A stretch of DNA of 45,258 bases from Gammaproteobacteria bacterium. Lineage in GTDB: Bacteria > Pseudomonadota > Gammaproteobacteria > Steroidobacterales > PWYM01. The stretch is from assembly GCA_007127715.1 (NCBI GenBank), contig SKYU01000033.1:1-45258 (forward strand), in the 5' to 3' direction. The notes under the pieces are model-generated. The model was not told the DNA's origin. It was given only the letters and a program-made list of their open reading frames with translations, and made no database searches. Positions within the stretch are counted from its first letter, which is position 1. Every line of letters begins with the position of its first letter. Both the position numbers and the translations under genes were made by a program. Shown here piece after piece: positions 28,926-37,751 of the stretch.

Positions 28926-29624
28926 TCAGGCAGATCGTCGGGGGGTGGCTACGCGGTCGCGCAGGTACACCGGGGCGATGTCGGCAGGATCGATGGGCAC
29001 CTCGCCCCCGGCCAGACGCGCCACGGCGAGCGTCGCCACCGCGCCGGCATCTGGGAACAGGCTGGCGTCACAATCGGCGAGCCTCGCCGCAGCCGCCGCC
29101 AGCGCCCCGGGATGCGCGGCCCAGCCCGGACCAGCACCCCACCAGGTCCCGGGCGGGACCTCCAGTACCTCGGGGGCGAGCAGCCGCTCTTCGCCCGCGT
29201 CCATCAGCCGGCCGTCGCCGTCGAATTCGCAGGCGGCGACATAGAGCTCTCCCATGCGGGCGTCCATGGCCACCAGGACCCGCGGCCAGCCGTGCTCTGC
29301 CCAGGCCCGCCAGGCCAGCGCCTGGAGATCGGACACCGCGACCAGCCCCCGCGCTGCGCCCAGCGCCAGCCCCTGGGCGACACTGGCGGCAATGCGCACG
29401 CCCGTGAAACCGCCCGGGCCGCGACCGAAGGCAATGGCCTCGACATCAGCCAGCGCAAGCTCGGCCCCGCGCAGCAGGCTGTCGACCATGCCGAGCAGCC
29501 GGGCCGAGTGATCGCGGGGCGAGACATGCGAGACCATGCGCAGCACCCCGTCCAGATACAGGGCTGCCGAGCAGTTCTCCGTCGCGGTATCCAGCGCCAG
29601 CAGGCGGCATGGGGCGCCGCTCAT
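28926..29624 (-). CDS. tsaB: tRNA threonylcarbamoyladenosine biosynthesis protein TsaB
   Basis: [43 protein letters not shown]. Confidence 0.95.
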   Translation of the reverse strand: MSGAPCRLLALDTATENCSAALYLDGVLRMVSHVSPRDHSARLLGMVDSLLRGAELALADVEAIAFGRGPGGFTGVRIAASVAQGLALGAARGLVAVSDLQALAWRAWAEHGWPRVLVAMDARMGELYVAACEFDGDGRLMDAGEERLLAPEVLEVPPGTWWGAGPGWAAHPGALAAAAARLADCDASLFPDAGAVATLAVARLAGGEVPIDPADIAPVYLRDRVATPRRSA

Positions 29625-31555
29625 GTGCCCACCGTCCCGCCGACCTCGGCATCCTCAAGCATCGCCAGTGCCACTTCCAGGCGACGGCTGCGCCGGAACG
29701 GCGGCAGCGCATGCAGGAACACCCGTCCGTAGCCGCGCCCGGTCAAACGGGGGTCGCCCAGCATCACCACGCCGCGATCGCCATGATCGCGGATCAGCCG
29801 CCCCACCCCCTGCTTCAGGGCGATGACGGCCTGCGGCAGCTGTACGCTGCGAAACGGATCCTGGCCTTCACGGCGTGCCGCCTCCAGCCGCGCCCGCAGC
29901 ATCGGATCCCCCGGAGAGGCGAACGGCAGACGATCGATCACCACCAGTTTCAATGCATCTCCGCGCACATCCACCCCTTCCCAGAAACTCGCCGCCCCCA
30001 GCAGCACCGCCCGGGGCTCACCACGAAAACGCCGGATCAGCTCGCGCCGGGAGGCCGTGCCCTGGACCAGCAGAGTGTAATCGTCGCCACAGTCGGCGAG
30101 CAGGCCATGGGCTTCCTCGAGCGCGCGATGGCTGGTGAACAGCAGGAAAGCCCGCCCGCCGGCGGCCGCCAGCAAGGGCCGCGCGGCCGCCACCAGGGCG
30201 GCGGTATGTCCCTCGCCGCCGGGCAGGGGCAGACCCTCCGGCAGGTACAGCAAGCCCTGACGCGGATAGTCGAAGGGGCTGGCGAGCACACAGCTGTCGA
30301 CCTCGTGCAGGCCGAGCCGCCGGGTGAAATGGCTGAAGTCCTCGCCAACGGCCAGGGTCGCCGAGGTGAAGATCCACGCACAGGCCCGCGCCTGCATCAC
30401 CCCTTCCAGGCGCGCACTGACGTCCCAGGGCGTGAGGTGCAGCACCAGGCCCGTGCGGCTGGTGTCGACCCAGCGCAGCCCGGCTTCCGCGTCTGCCGCC
30501 AGCAGCTGCTCCAGCCGCCCGAGCTGTGCGGCGGCGCGTTCGGCGCAGCGCTCCAGGCCGGCGTCATGGTCGCCCAGGCGCTCGAGGTCTTCAGCCAGTG
30601 CGCCGAGCGCTTCGGCCAGCTGCTCGAGTGCCGGGGCTGCGGCGGCCGGCAGGCTGGTCCAGTCCTGGCGGCCGGTGCCCGGCCCGAGCGCAAGACGCAG
30701 TTCACGCAGGGCCAGCACCAGACGGTCACAGCGCTGCTCGAGTCCGGCCTGCAGGCCGGCACCGCGGGCCGCTTCCAGCCGGGCGTCGCGCAGCAGCGCC
30801 TCCAGCCCTCGCGAGGACAGCGCCACGCCGAAGAACTGCACGGCCGTATCCGGCAACTGATGGGCCTCGTCGACGATCACCGCATCGGCGCCCGGAAGCA
30901 GTTCGGCGAAGCCGTCTTCCTTGAGCGCCAGGTCGGCCAGCAACAGATGATGGTTGACCACCACCACCTGCGCCTCCTGCGCCTGGCGCCGGGCCCGGAC
31001 GACATGGCAGCGATGGTAATGGTCGCAGCGCGTGCCCAGGCAGTTGTCCAGCGTCGAGGTCACCAGCGGCCACAGCCGGCTGCCTTCGTCGACCCCCTCG
31101 ACCTCGGCGATGTCACCGGTGGCGGTGACGCCCGCCCAGTCGCGCACCCGCGCGAGCTCGGCCACCTGGGCACGGCTGGAGAGCCGGGTCTCGCCACTGT
31201 CGGCGAGCGCCAGGCGGTGCAGACACAGGTAGTTGCTCCGGCCCTTCAGCAGGGCGGTGGCCACGGGACGTCCCAGCGCCGCACACACCGTGGGAAGATC
31301 CCGCTCGTAGAGCTGATCCTGGAGGTTGCGGGTACCGGTAGAGACGATGATGCGCCGTCCGGAGAGCAACGCCGGCACCAGATAGGCGAAGGTCTTGCCG
31401 ATCCCCGTGCCGGCCTCGATCACCAGGCTGCGCTGGTGCTCGAGTGCATCGGCCACGCGCGCGGCCATGACCTGCTGCTCCGGCCGCGGCGCAAAGCCCT
31501 CGACCGCCTGGGCCAGCGGCGAGCCCGCCGAGAATTCCTGGGCCCAGTCGTTCAT
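29621..31555 (-). CDS. ATP-dependent DNA helicase, DinG/YoaA family (XPD-like)
   Basis: LVIEAGTGIGKTFAYLVPALLSG; FeS-type cysteines (YLCLH, CLGTRCDHYHRC); DEAH; QGVGRLIRDHGDRGVVMLGDPR. Confidence 0.92.
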   Translation of the reverse strand: MNDWAQEFSAGSPLAQAVEGFAPRPEQQVMAARVADALEHQRSLVIEAGTGIGKTFAYLVPALLSGRRIIVSTGTRNLQDQLYERDLPTVCAALGRPVATALLKGRSNYLCLHRLALADSGETRLSSRAQVAELARVRDWAGVTATGDIAEVEGVDEGSRLWPLVTSTLDNCLGTRCDHYHRCHVVRARRQAQEAQVVVVNHHLLLADLALKEDGFAELLPGADAVIVDEAHQLPDTAVQFFGVALSSRGLEALLRDARLEAARGAGLQAGLEQRCDRLVLALRELRLALGPGTGRQDWTSLPAAAAPALEQLAEALGALAEDLERLGDHDAGLERCAERAAAQLGRLEQLLAADAEAGLRWVDTSRTGLVLHLTPWDVSARLEGVMQARACAWIFTSATLAVGEDFSHFTRRLGLHEVDSCVLASPFDYPRQGLLYLPEGLPLPGGEGHTAALVAAARPLLAAAGGRAFLLFTSHRALEEAHGLLADCGDDYTLLVQGTASRRELIRRFRGEPRAVLLGAASFWEGVDVRGDALKLVVIDRLPFASPGDPMLRARLEAARREGQDPFRSVQLPQAVIALKQGVGRLIRDHGDRGVVMLGDPRLTGRGYGRVFLHALPPFRRSRRLEVALAMLEDAEVGGTVGT

Positions 31556-31678
31556 GGGGGCGACACTATACCGTGGGTCCCCGCGCGCTGCGTGGCGAGA
31601 ATCCGGCACCAGACCGTCAATTCGGCATACGTCGCCGGCTTATGTGCATCAGGGGGCGGCAGGCGGCGGCTGCAGGGG

Positions 31679-31684
31679 TATAAT
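31679..31684 (+). promoter_or_regulatory. Consensus -10 element upstream of pckG
   Basis: TATAAT 56 nt before the pckG ATG; no good -35 at 17-nt spacing. Confidence 0.45.
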
Positions 31685-31739
31685 CCGCGGTCTTTCGCAC
31701 CGGTCTCCACCGGCCACCCGTCCGCTGCTGCCGAGAATC

Positions 31740-33482
31740 ATGACCACCACCAACGATCAGCTGATATCTTGGGTCGACGAGGTCGCCCGCCTCACCCGCC
31801 CCGCCAGGGTCCACTGGTGCGACGGCTCGGAAGCCGAACGCGAGCAGCTCATCGCCCAGATGCTCGAGTCCGGCGAACTGCTCGAACTGAACCAGGACAC
31901 CCATCCCAACTGCTACCTGCACCGCTCGGACCCGAGCGATGTCGCGCGGGTCGAACACCTGACCTTCGTGTGCACCACCGACCCGGAGGACGCCGGCCCC
32001 AACAACCACTGGATGGCACCCGACCAGGCTCACGGGCAGATGGATGCGCTGTTCGAGGGCTGCATGGAAGGCCGCACGCTCTACGTGGTCCCCTACTGCA
32101 TGGGCCCCATCGACTCGCCCTACGCGCGCTGCGGTGTCGAGATCACCGACAGTCCCTACGTGGTGGTGAACATGGGCCTGATGACCCGCATGGGCCGCAA
32201 GGCGCTCGCGCGGATCGAGCGCGGCGAGCGGTTCGTACGCGGGCTGCACTCGATCGGCGAACTCGACCCCGAGCGCCGTTTCATCATGCACTTCCCCGAA
32301 GAGCTGACCATCAAGAGCTACGGTTCCGGCTATGGCGGCAACGCGCTGCTGGGCAAGAAATGCCATGCACTGCGCATCGCCAGCTGGCAGGCGCGCGAGG
32401 AAGGCTGGCTGGCCGAGCACATGCTCATCGTCGGGGTGGAAAGCCCAGAAGGCGAGACCCACTACCTGGCCTGCGCCTTCCCGTCGGCCTGCGGCAAGAC
32501 CAACCTCGCGATGCTGCTGCCACCCGAGTCGCACGCCGGCTGGAAGATCTGGACGGTCGGTGACGATATCGCCTGGCTGCATGTCGACGGGTCGGGTCAG
32601 CTGCGTGCCATCAACCCGGAAGCGGGCTACTTTGGCGTGGTTCCCGGCACCAACGCGAAAACCAACCGCAACGCCTTCGACATGATCCGCCGCGATGCGA
32701 TTTTCACCAACGTGGCAGTCACGGCAGACAACCAGCCCTGGTGGGAGGACAAGGGCCACGGCGACCCCGAGCTGGACTGGCAGGGCCGCCCCTGGGCCCC
32801 CGGCAACGGCAAGGCGGCTCATCCGAATTCACGGTTTACCGTCTCCGCGCAGCAGAACCCGGCCTGGTCACCCCGCGCCGAAGACCCGGCAGGCGTGCCG
32901 ATCTCGGCCATCGTGTTCGGCGGCCGTCGCCGCGAACTCGCCCCGCTGGTCTATGAGGCGCGCGACTGGCGACACGGCGTGCTGGTCGGCGCGGGCATGG
33001 CCTCGGAGACCACCGCGGCGGCCACCGCACAGGTCGGCGTGGTCCGGCGCGACCCGATGGCGATGAAGCCCTTCTGCGGCTACAACTTCGCCGACTACTG
33101 GTCGCACTGGCTGTCGATCGGTGAGCGCACGACCACGCCGCCGAAAGTCTTTCACGTCAACTGGTTCCGCCAGAATGGCGAGGGCCGTTTCCTGTGGCCC
33201 GGCTTCGGCGAGAACCTGCGGGTCCTGCGCTGGATCATCGACCGCTGCGCCGGGCGTGCCGAGGCCCGGGACACGGCGATCGGGTGGCTGCCCGGACCGA
33301 CGGACATCGACGTCGAGGGGCTGGACATCGATCCGCAGACGCTCGAGTCACTGCTGGCGGTCGATGCGCCAGCCTGGCGCGAGGAACTGACGCAGATCGG
33401 CGACTACCTTGACGGGTTCGGAGACCGGGTTCCCGAGGCGCTGCGCGAGGTGCGCGAGCAGGTCCTGGCGCGGCTGAAATAG
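31740..33482 (+). CDS. pckG: Phosphoenolpyruvate carboxykinase (GTP)
   Basis: 581 codons incl. stop; CAFPSACGKTNLAMLLPPE kinase-1a motif with reactive Cys, WTVGDDIAWLH, FDMIRRDAIFTNVA; GTP-type. Confidence 0.97.
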   Translation: MTTTNDQLISWVDEVARLTRPARVHWCDGSEAEREQLIAQMLESGELLELNQDTHPNCYLHRSDPSDVARVEHLTFVCTTDPEDAGPNNHWMAPDQAHGQMDALFEGCMEGRTLYVVPYCMGPIDSPYARCGVEITDSPYVVVNMGLMTRMGRKALARIERGERFVRGLHSIGELDPERRFIMHFPEELTIKSYGSGYGGNALLGKKCHALRIASWQAREEGWLAEHMLIVGVESPEGETHYLACAFPSACGKTNLAMLLPPESHAGWKIWTVGDDIAWLHVDGSGQLRAINPEAGYFGVVPGTNAKTNRNAFDMIRRDAIFTNVAVTADNQPWWEDKGHGDPELDWQGRPWAPGNGKAAHPNSRFTVSAQQNPAWSPRAEDPAGVPISAIVFGGRRRELAPLVYEARDWRHGVLVGAGMASETTAAATAQVGVVRRDPMAMKPFCGYNFADYWSHWLSIGERTTTPPKVFHVNWFRQNGEGRFLWPGFGENLRVLRWIIDRCAGRAEARDTAIGWLPGPTDIDVEGLDIDPQTLESLLAVDAPAWREELTQIGDYLDGFGDRVPEALREVREQVLARLK

Positions 33483-33487
33483 ACCGC

Positions 33488-34399
33488 TCAGCTGTCCAGC
33501 AGGTCGTAGTGGATGGACATCGGCGAGTCGGCCGCGGGCGCGCGGCCGAGGCCGATGCTGCCGGCACCGCTCAGGGGGGTGGAGTCCCGACGCACGAAGA
33601 TCTCCTCGCCATCGGCGGTGTGGATGAACGTGCCGTTGGTGCTCTGGTCGACCAGCATGAACTTGTGCCGGTCGATGTCGATCCGCGCATGCAGCCGCGA
33701 GATCAGTGAACCCTTGATCACCAGGTCGTTGTCCTCCGCGCGGCCCATGCTCACCTGCTGACGTCCTCCGCTGCCGAGCAGCAGTTCCCGGCTGCCGAGC
33801 CGGAGTCGCAGACGTGCCGGGCGACGGTTCGGACCGCTGTCCCAGCCGCCGGGGATGGGCAGCATGCTGGTCGCCTCCTCGGGCTGCCAGAGCACCTCGA
33901 ACACCGCCACCTCACCGCTCTGACCGCGCACCGTGGCGACATCGATCTGACGGACCAGCGGCTGCCACTCGGGCGAGAGCCGGCTCACGGTGTCCTCCGT
34001 GGTGAGGATCTGACCGGCCTTGGCCTGGCTGGTCATGCGGTTGGCCATATGCACGGCCACGCCGAAGATGTCGCGCTGCTCGCGCACCACCGGGCCGAAA
34101 TGACAGCCCACGCGGATGGCGACATGACCACCATCGGACAGCAGCTCGGCATCCCGGCTGATGCGCTGCTGCATCTGTCGCGCGGCGGTCATGGCGGCAT
34201 CCGGGGTGTCGAAGGTGGCCATGACCTCGTCGCCGATGGTCTTGATCACACGACCGCCCGCCGCCTCGGTCTCCTCACGCATGATGTCGACGCAGCGGCC
34301 GACCACCTCGCGCGCACGCAGGTCACCGAGCTGCTCGTAGAGCCGCGTGCTGCCGACCACGTCGGCAAAGAGGATGGCGGTATCGGTTTCCTGGCTCAT
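33488..34399 (-). CDS. Class III adenylate/guanylate cyclase catalytic domain fused to C-terminal FHA domain
   Basis: TAILFADVVGSTRLYEQLG, VIKTIGDEVMATFDTPDAAM, HFGPVVREQRDIFGVAVHMANRM; FHA: SMGRAEDNDLVIKGSLISRLHARIDIDRHKFMLVDQSTNGTFI. Confidence 0.93.
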   Translation of the reverse strand: MSQETDTAILFADVVGSTRLYEQLGDLRAREVVGRCVDIMREETEAAGGRVIKTIGDEVMATFDTPDAAMTAARQMQQRISRDAELLSDGGHVAIRVGCHFGPVVREQRDIFGVAVHMANRMTSQAKAGQILTTEDTVSRLSPEWQPLVRQIDVATVRGQSGEVAVFEVLWQPEEATSMLPIPGGWDSGPNRRPARLRLRLGSRELLLGSGGRQQVSMGRAEDNDLVIKGSLISRLHARIDIDRHKFMLVDQSTNGTFIHTADGEEIFVRRDSTPLSGAGSIGLGRAPAADSPMSIHYDLLDS

Positions 34400-34422
34400 G
34401 CGGGCCTCCGCAGCCCCCGGGG

Positions 34423-35214
34423 TCAGGTGGACTTCTCGGCGACGATATAGGCGATCCAGGCCGGGTCGTTGAGGCCACGTGCCGACTCGGCGTATTCGCC
34501 GGTGCCCTCGCCGTCCTCGTCCTCGGTCTCCCAGTAGGTCCGCAGCCTCGCAAACCCCGCCTCGGTCAGCAACTCGAGAATCTCGGGCAGGGTCCAGAGC
34601 CGCCAGGCGTAGCTGAAGGCACGGCGCAGCCGGGAGCCGTCGGGAAACCGGAAGTGGATGTGACAGACGCATTCGGCGGTCACCGGATCGAACTCCGTCT
34701 GCTCCCAGACATAGGTGAACCCGTCGTGGCGGGTCTTCTCCTTGCCCATCACGTAGCTTTCCGAGCCCCCGAAAATATCGAGAAACATGATGCCGTCGTC
34801 AGCGAGCGCCTCTCGCGCGCGCTCGAAGTAGCGGCGCATCTGCTCGCGGGTGCGGAAGGTCCAGTAGCTGAAATTGAACGCCGTGAGCGCGTCGACCGGC
34901 TCGGTGGTGACCGTGAGTACGTCGCCGTTCAGCAGTCGAACCCGTTGCCGCTCAGTCGGCGAGAGCCGCGACAGACGGTGCTCCCGTCCCCAGGCCAGTA
35001 CCTCGCCGTCGATATCCACACCGATGGAGAACCTGTCCTCGCCACCACGCACCCACTGGCAGGCCGCACTGGCCGTGCCGCAGAAGTCCTCGCGCAGTCC
35101 GCGTGGGGCGCGCCCGCGCAGCGCCTGGTAGGTGGCGGCCACGAAGCGGGTCTCCTCGACCACGTCCTGCACGGACGCCTCGTAGAGTTCATGGCGATCG
35201 GCCTGCTCGGCCAT
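34423..35214 (-). CDS. Class I SAM-dependent methyltransferase, substrate unknown
   Basis: LREDFCGTASAACQWV, GVDIDGEVLAWG, FNFSYWTFRTREQMRRYFERAREALADDGIMFLDIFGG. Confidence 0.85.
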   Translation of the reverse strand: MAEQADRHELYEASVQDVVEETRFVAATYQALRGRAPRGLREDFCGTASAACQWVRGGEDRFSIGVDIDGEVLAWGREHRLSRLSPTERQRVRLLNGDVLTVTTEPVDALTAFNFSYWTFRTREQMRRYFERAREALADDGIMFLDIFGGSESYVMGKEKTRHDGFTYVWEQTEFDPVTAECVCHIHFRFPDGSRLRRAFSYAWRLWTLPEILELLTEAGFARLRTYWETEDEDGEGTGEYAESARGLNDPAWIAYIVAEKST

Positions 35215-36310
35215 CGAAGGTGCCTGACGCGCTGCCGTGCGCTTGAGATTGCGTTTTCCCACCGGGCTGGCTCTCCCCTGCCTGCGCCCGAAGCGGCGCC
35301 TTCCGGGGATTGTATGCCAGATCGCTCGCCACGCCGACTCCGGGATGACAATGGGCGGCACTGGCGAGCAGGGTATCGGGGGATGCCGCGGGGTCACGAC
35401 AGGCCTCGCTCAGCGCGCGGCGGAAGGCCCGGGCCCCGGGCTGGCCGGCATACAGACCGAGCACATGCCGGGCGATGCTCCAAAGCCGCGTGCCCCGGGC
35501 ACGTTCGCGCCCGGCGTACGCAGCCAGGGCCAGGAGTGCCTCCTCGCGGGTATCCACCCCGCCCGGGCCACACAGCTGCCGGTGCAGACCCACCAGCGAC
35601 CAGGGCCGCTCGTAGGCCTCGCGGCCCAGCATCACGCCATCGACACGTTCCAGATGCGCCCTCGCGGACACGGCATCACGAATGCCGCCGTTCAGCACGA
35701 TGGTCAGCGCGGGGAACAGGGCCTTCATGCGGTAGGCCCGCCCGTAGTCCAGTGGCGGCACCTCGCGATTCTGTTTCGGCGACAGGCCCTGCAGCCAGGC
35801 TTTTCGTGCGTGCAGGATGAACACCTCGCAGCCGGCCGCGGCCACCGTATCGATGAATGACCGCAGATAGTCGTCGCTGTCGAGTTCGTCCACCCCCAGG
35901 CGGGTCTTGACCGTCACCGGGATCTGCACGGCGGCGCGCATCGCGGCAACGCAGTCGGCGACCAGGGCGGGCTCGCGCATCAGGCAGGCCCCGAAACGCC
36001 CGGACTGGACGCGGTCACTGGGGCAGCCGACATTGAGGTTCACCTCATCGTAGCCCGCGGCCTCGACCTGGCGGGCGGCGGCTGCGAGCTTGCCGGGCTC
36101 GCTGCCACCGAGCTGACAGACCACCGGGTGCTCGGCGGGGTCGAAGGCCAGCAGACGCCCGGCCTCCCCGCGCAGCACCGCATCCGCGACCAGCATCTCG
36201 GTGTAGAGCACGGCGCGGGGCGCGAGCAGACGATGGAAGAACCGGCAGTGCCGGTCCGTCCACTCCATCATCGGCGCCACGGAGAGCGCGGTGTGCCTGT
36301 GAACACTCAT
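35189..36310 (-). CDS. dusA: tRNA-dihydrouridine(20/20a) synthase
   Basis: LSVAPMMEWTDRHCRFFHRLL, NLNVGCPSDRVQSGRFGACLM, FILHARKAWLQGLSPKQNREVPPLDY. Confidence 0.96.
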   Translation of the reverse strand: MSVHRHTALSVAPMMEWTDRHCRFFHRLLAPRAVLYTEMLVADAVLRGEAGRLLAFDPAEHPVVCQLGGSEPGKLAAAARQVEAAGYDEVNLNVGCPSDRVQSGRFGACLMREPALVADCVAAMRAAVQIPVTVKTRLGVDELDSDDYLRSFIDTVAAAGCEVFILHARKAWLQGLSPKQNREVPPLDYGRAYRMKALFPALTIVLNGGIRDAVSARAHLERVDGVMLGREAYERPWSLVGLHRQLCGPGGVDTREEALLALAAYAGRERARGTRLWSIARHVLGLYAGQPGARAFRRALSEACRDPAASPDTLLASAAHCHPGVGVASDLAYNPRKAPLRAQAGESQPGGKTQSQAHGSASGTFDGRAGRSP

Positions 36311-36398
36311 CGGACACGCTCCGGCGACCCGCCACAGCCCCACCCGGCAGGCCTGCGCAGGCACACGAGACTGCCCGGCGCACGGGGAGACAGCCCGC

Positions 36399-36433
36399 CT
36401 TCGACCCACTTCGACATCTCGAAATTGTATCAT
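36399..36433. promoter_or_regulatory. Candidate divergent promoter/operator between dusA and membrane protein gene
   Basis: cttcgac repeated at 36399 and 36409 (10-bp phase), TTCGA-catc-TCGAA inverted repeat, overlapping -10-like TATCAT (+) and TACAAT (-). Confidence 0.35.
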
Positions 36434-36505
36434 CCGCGTCGGCATGCCCCGGCGCCCTGTGCGCTCGCGGCATCCCTGGTCCCCCAGCAGTCACAAGGAG
36501 TCGTG

Positions 36506-37168
36506 ATGCTGCACAACAGCCTGCTCGTCGCCCATATCGCCGTCCTCGGTTACTGGCTGGGCTCGGAACTGGTCATCAACAGCACCTTCCGCTACGTCTC
36601 CTACGGCGCGGGCATGCCCATCGCCGAACGCAGCCGGCTGATGGAGCACGTCATGGATGTCGATCAGCACGTGCGCTATGCGCTGGTGCTGCAGTTCGGC
36701 CTGGGCCTGGCGCTGGCCATGCGCATGGGCTGGCTGCCGGGGGGCATGGCCGGGGCGTGGACGGCGGGCGTGTTTGCGGCCGCATGGCTGGTGCTGGTGG
36801 AAATCACCCACCGCCAGCGGCACGCGCCGCTCGGCGAACGGCTGGCGGCGCTGGACCGCGGGCTCAGGTACCTGGTGATGGCGGGTCTGGTCGCGGCAGC
36901 GGTGGCGGCGCTGAGCGGTCTGCTGGCAACCCCGGCGTGGGTCGCCTGGAAGCTGCTGCTGTTCGCCGGAGTAATGGCCTGCGGTGTGGGCATCCGGTTC
37001 GCCCTGATCGAGTGGTTTGCCAGCTGGCGCGCCCTGATGGGCTCAGGGGGCGGCGAGACGCACGAGGCGACGCTGCGACGTGGCTACTGGCAGGCCACCA
37101 GCATCCTGATCGGCCTGTGGGTGCTGATTGGCGCAATCGTCGTCATGAGCGTCGCACGGCCAGTCTAG
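36506..37168 (+). CDS. Uncharacterised multi-pass inner membrane protein
   Basis: AAGGAG ribosome-binding site; 220 aa with several hydrophobic helices (HNSLLVAHIAVLGYWLGSELVI...ILIGLWVLIGAIVVM). Confidence 0.8.
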   Translation: MLHNSLLVAHIAVLGYWLGSELVINSTFRYVSYGAGMPIAERSRLMEHVMDVDQHVRYALVLQFGLGLALAMRMGWLPGGMAGAWTAGVFAAAWLVLVEITHRQRHAPLGERLAALDRGLRYLVMAGLVAAAVAALSGLLATPAWVAWKLLLFAGVMACGVGIRFALIEWFASWRALMGSGGGETHEATLRRGYWQATSILIGLWVLIGAIVVMSVARPV

Positions 37169-37219
37169 CCGGGCATGCTATCCTGCCCCCCCATGGTGTC
37201 CTCCAGGCTTTCCGGCAGA

Positions 37220-37732
37220 ATGCGGCGTGACGGGCTGTCACGCCACCGGGCGTGCACGAACGCCATCCCCGTGATGCTCGCCGCCGGCCTGCTGCTTGCA
37301 GCGGGTTGCAGTCCCGAGCCCGCGCCGCTGGAAGACCGGGTGGCGGCCACCTGCCAGACGCTGGGCGAGTGGCAGGCACAGTCACCCGAGACGCGCCGCC
37401 GGGTGCTCACCGGCGTCGGCGGACTCGAGGGCGAGGCGCTGGCACGGACGGAATTCCTGTTTTCCGCGGCCGGCGACGCGCTCGAGGAAACAGCCGAACT
37501 CGCCGCATTCCTGGGCGAGCTGCTCGGTGAGGATGCCATGCGCCTGCTGGACTCGCCGGCCTGCCGCGCGGCACGCGGGACACTGGAGGACGAAACCTGC
37601 AGCCTGGCCGTGGCCGGCAGCGAGGATGCGCTGGCCCGCCAGAGGCTCGCCGAGCTGATCATGACGATGCAGGAGTACTGCCTGCTCGAGCCCGACGGTG
37701 AGGATGCGCTGCCGCTGCCACCACTGCCCTGA
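37220..37732 (+). CDS. Small Cys-containing putative lipoprotein
   Basis: Signal MRRDGLSRHRACTNAIPVMLAAGLLLAAGC with lipobox LAAGC; alternative starts at 37175 or 37274. Confidence 0.65.
   Translation: MRRDGLSRHRACTNAIPVMLAAGLLLAAGCSPEPAPLEDRVAATCQTLGEWQAQSPETRRRVLTGVGGLEGEALARTEFLFSAAGDALEETAELAAFLGELLGEDAMRLLDSPACRAARGTLEDETCSLAVAGSEDALARQRLAELIMTMQEYCLLEPDGEDALPLPPLP
37224..37244 (+). repeat. Perfect inverted repeat at the putative lipoprotein start
   Basis: GGCGTGAC-gggct-GTCACGCC, 8-bp perfect stem. Confidence 0.6.
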
Positions 37733-37751
37733 GCACACCGGACTCCGGGCG

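Noticed and set aside
31617-32822. 401-aa minus-strand ORF antisense to pckG
   Set aside because: Codon register matches pckG; antisense shadow of a highly conserved enzyme.
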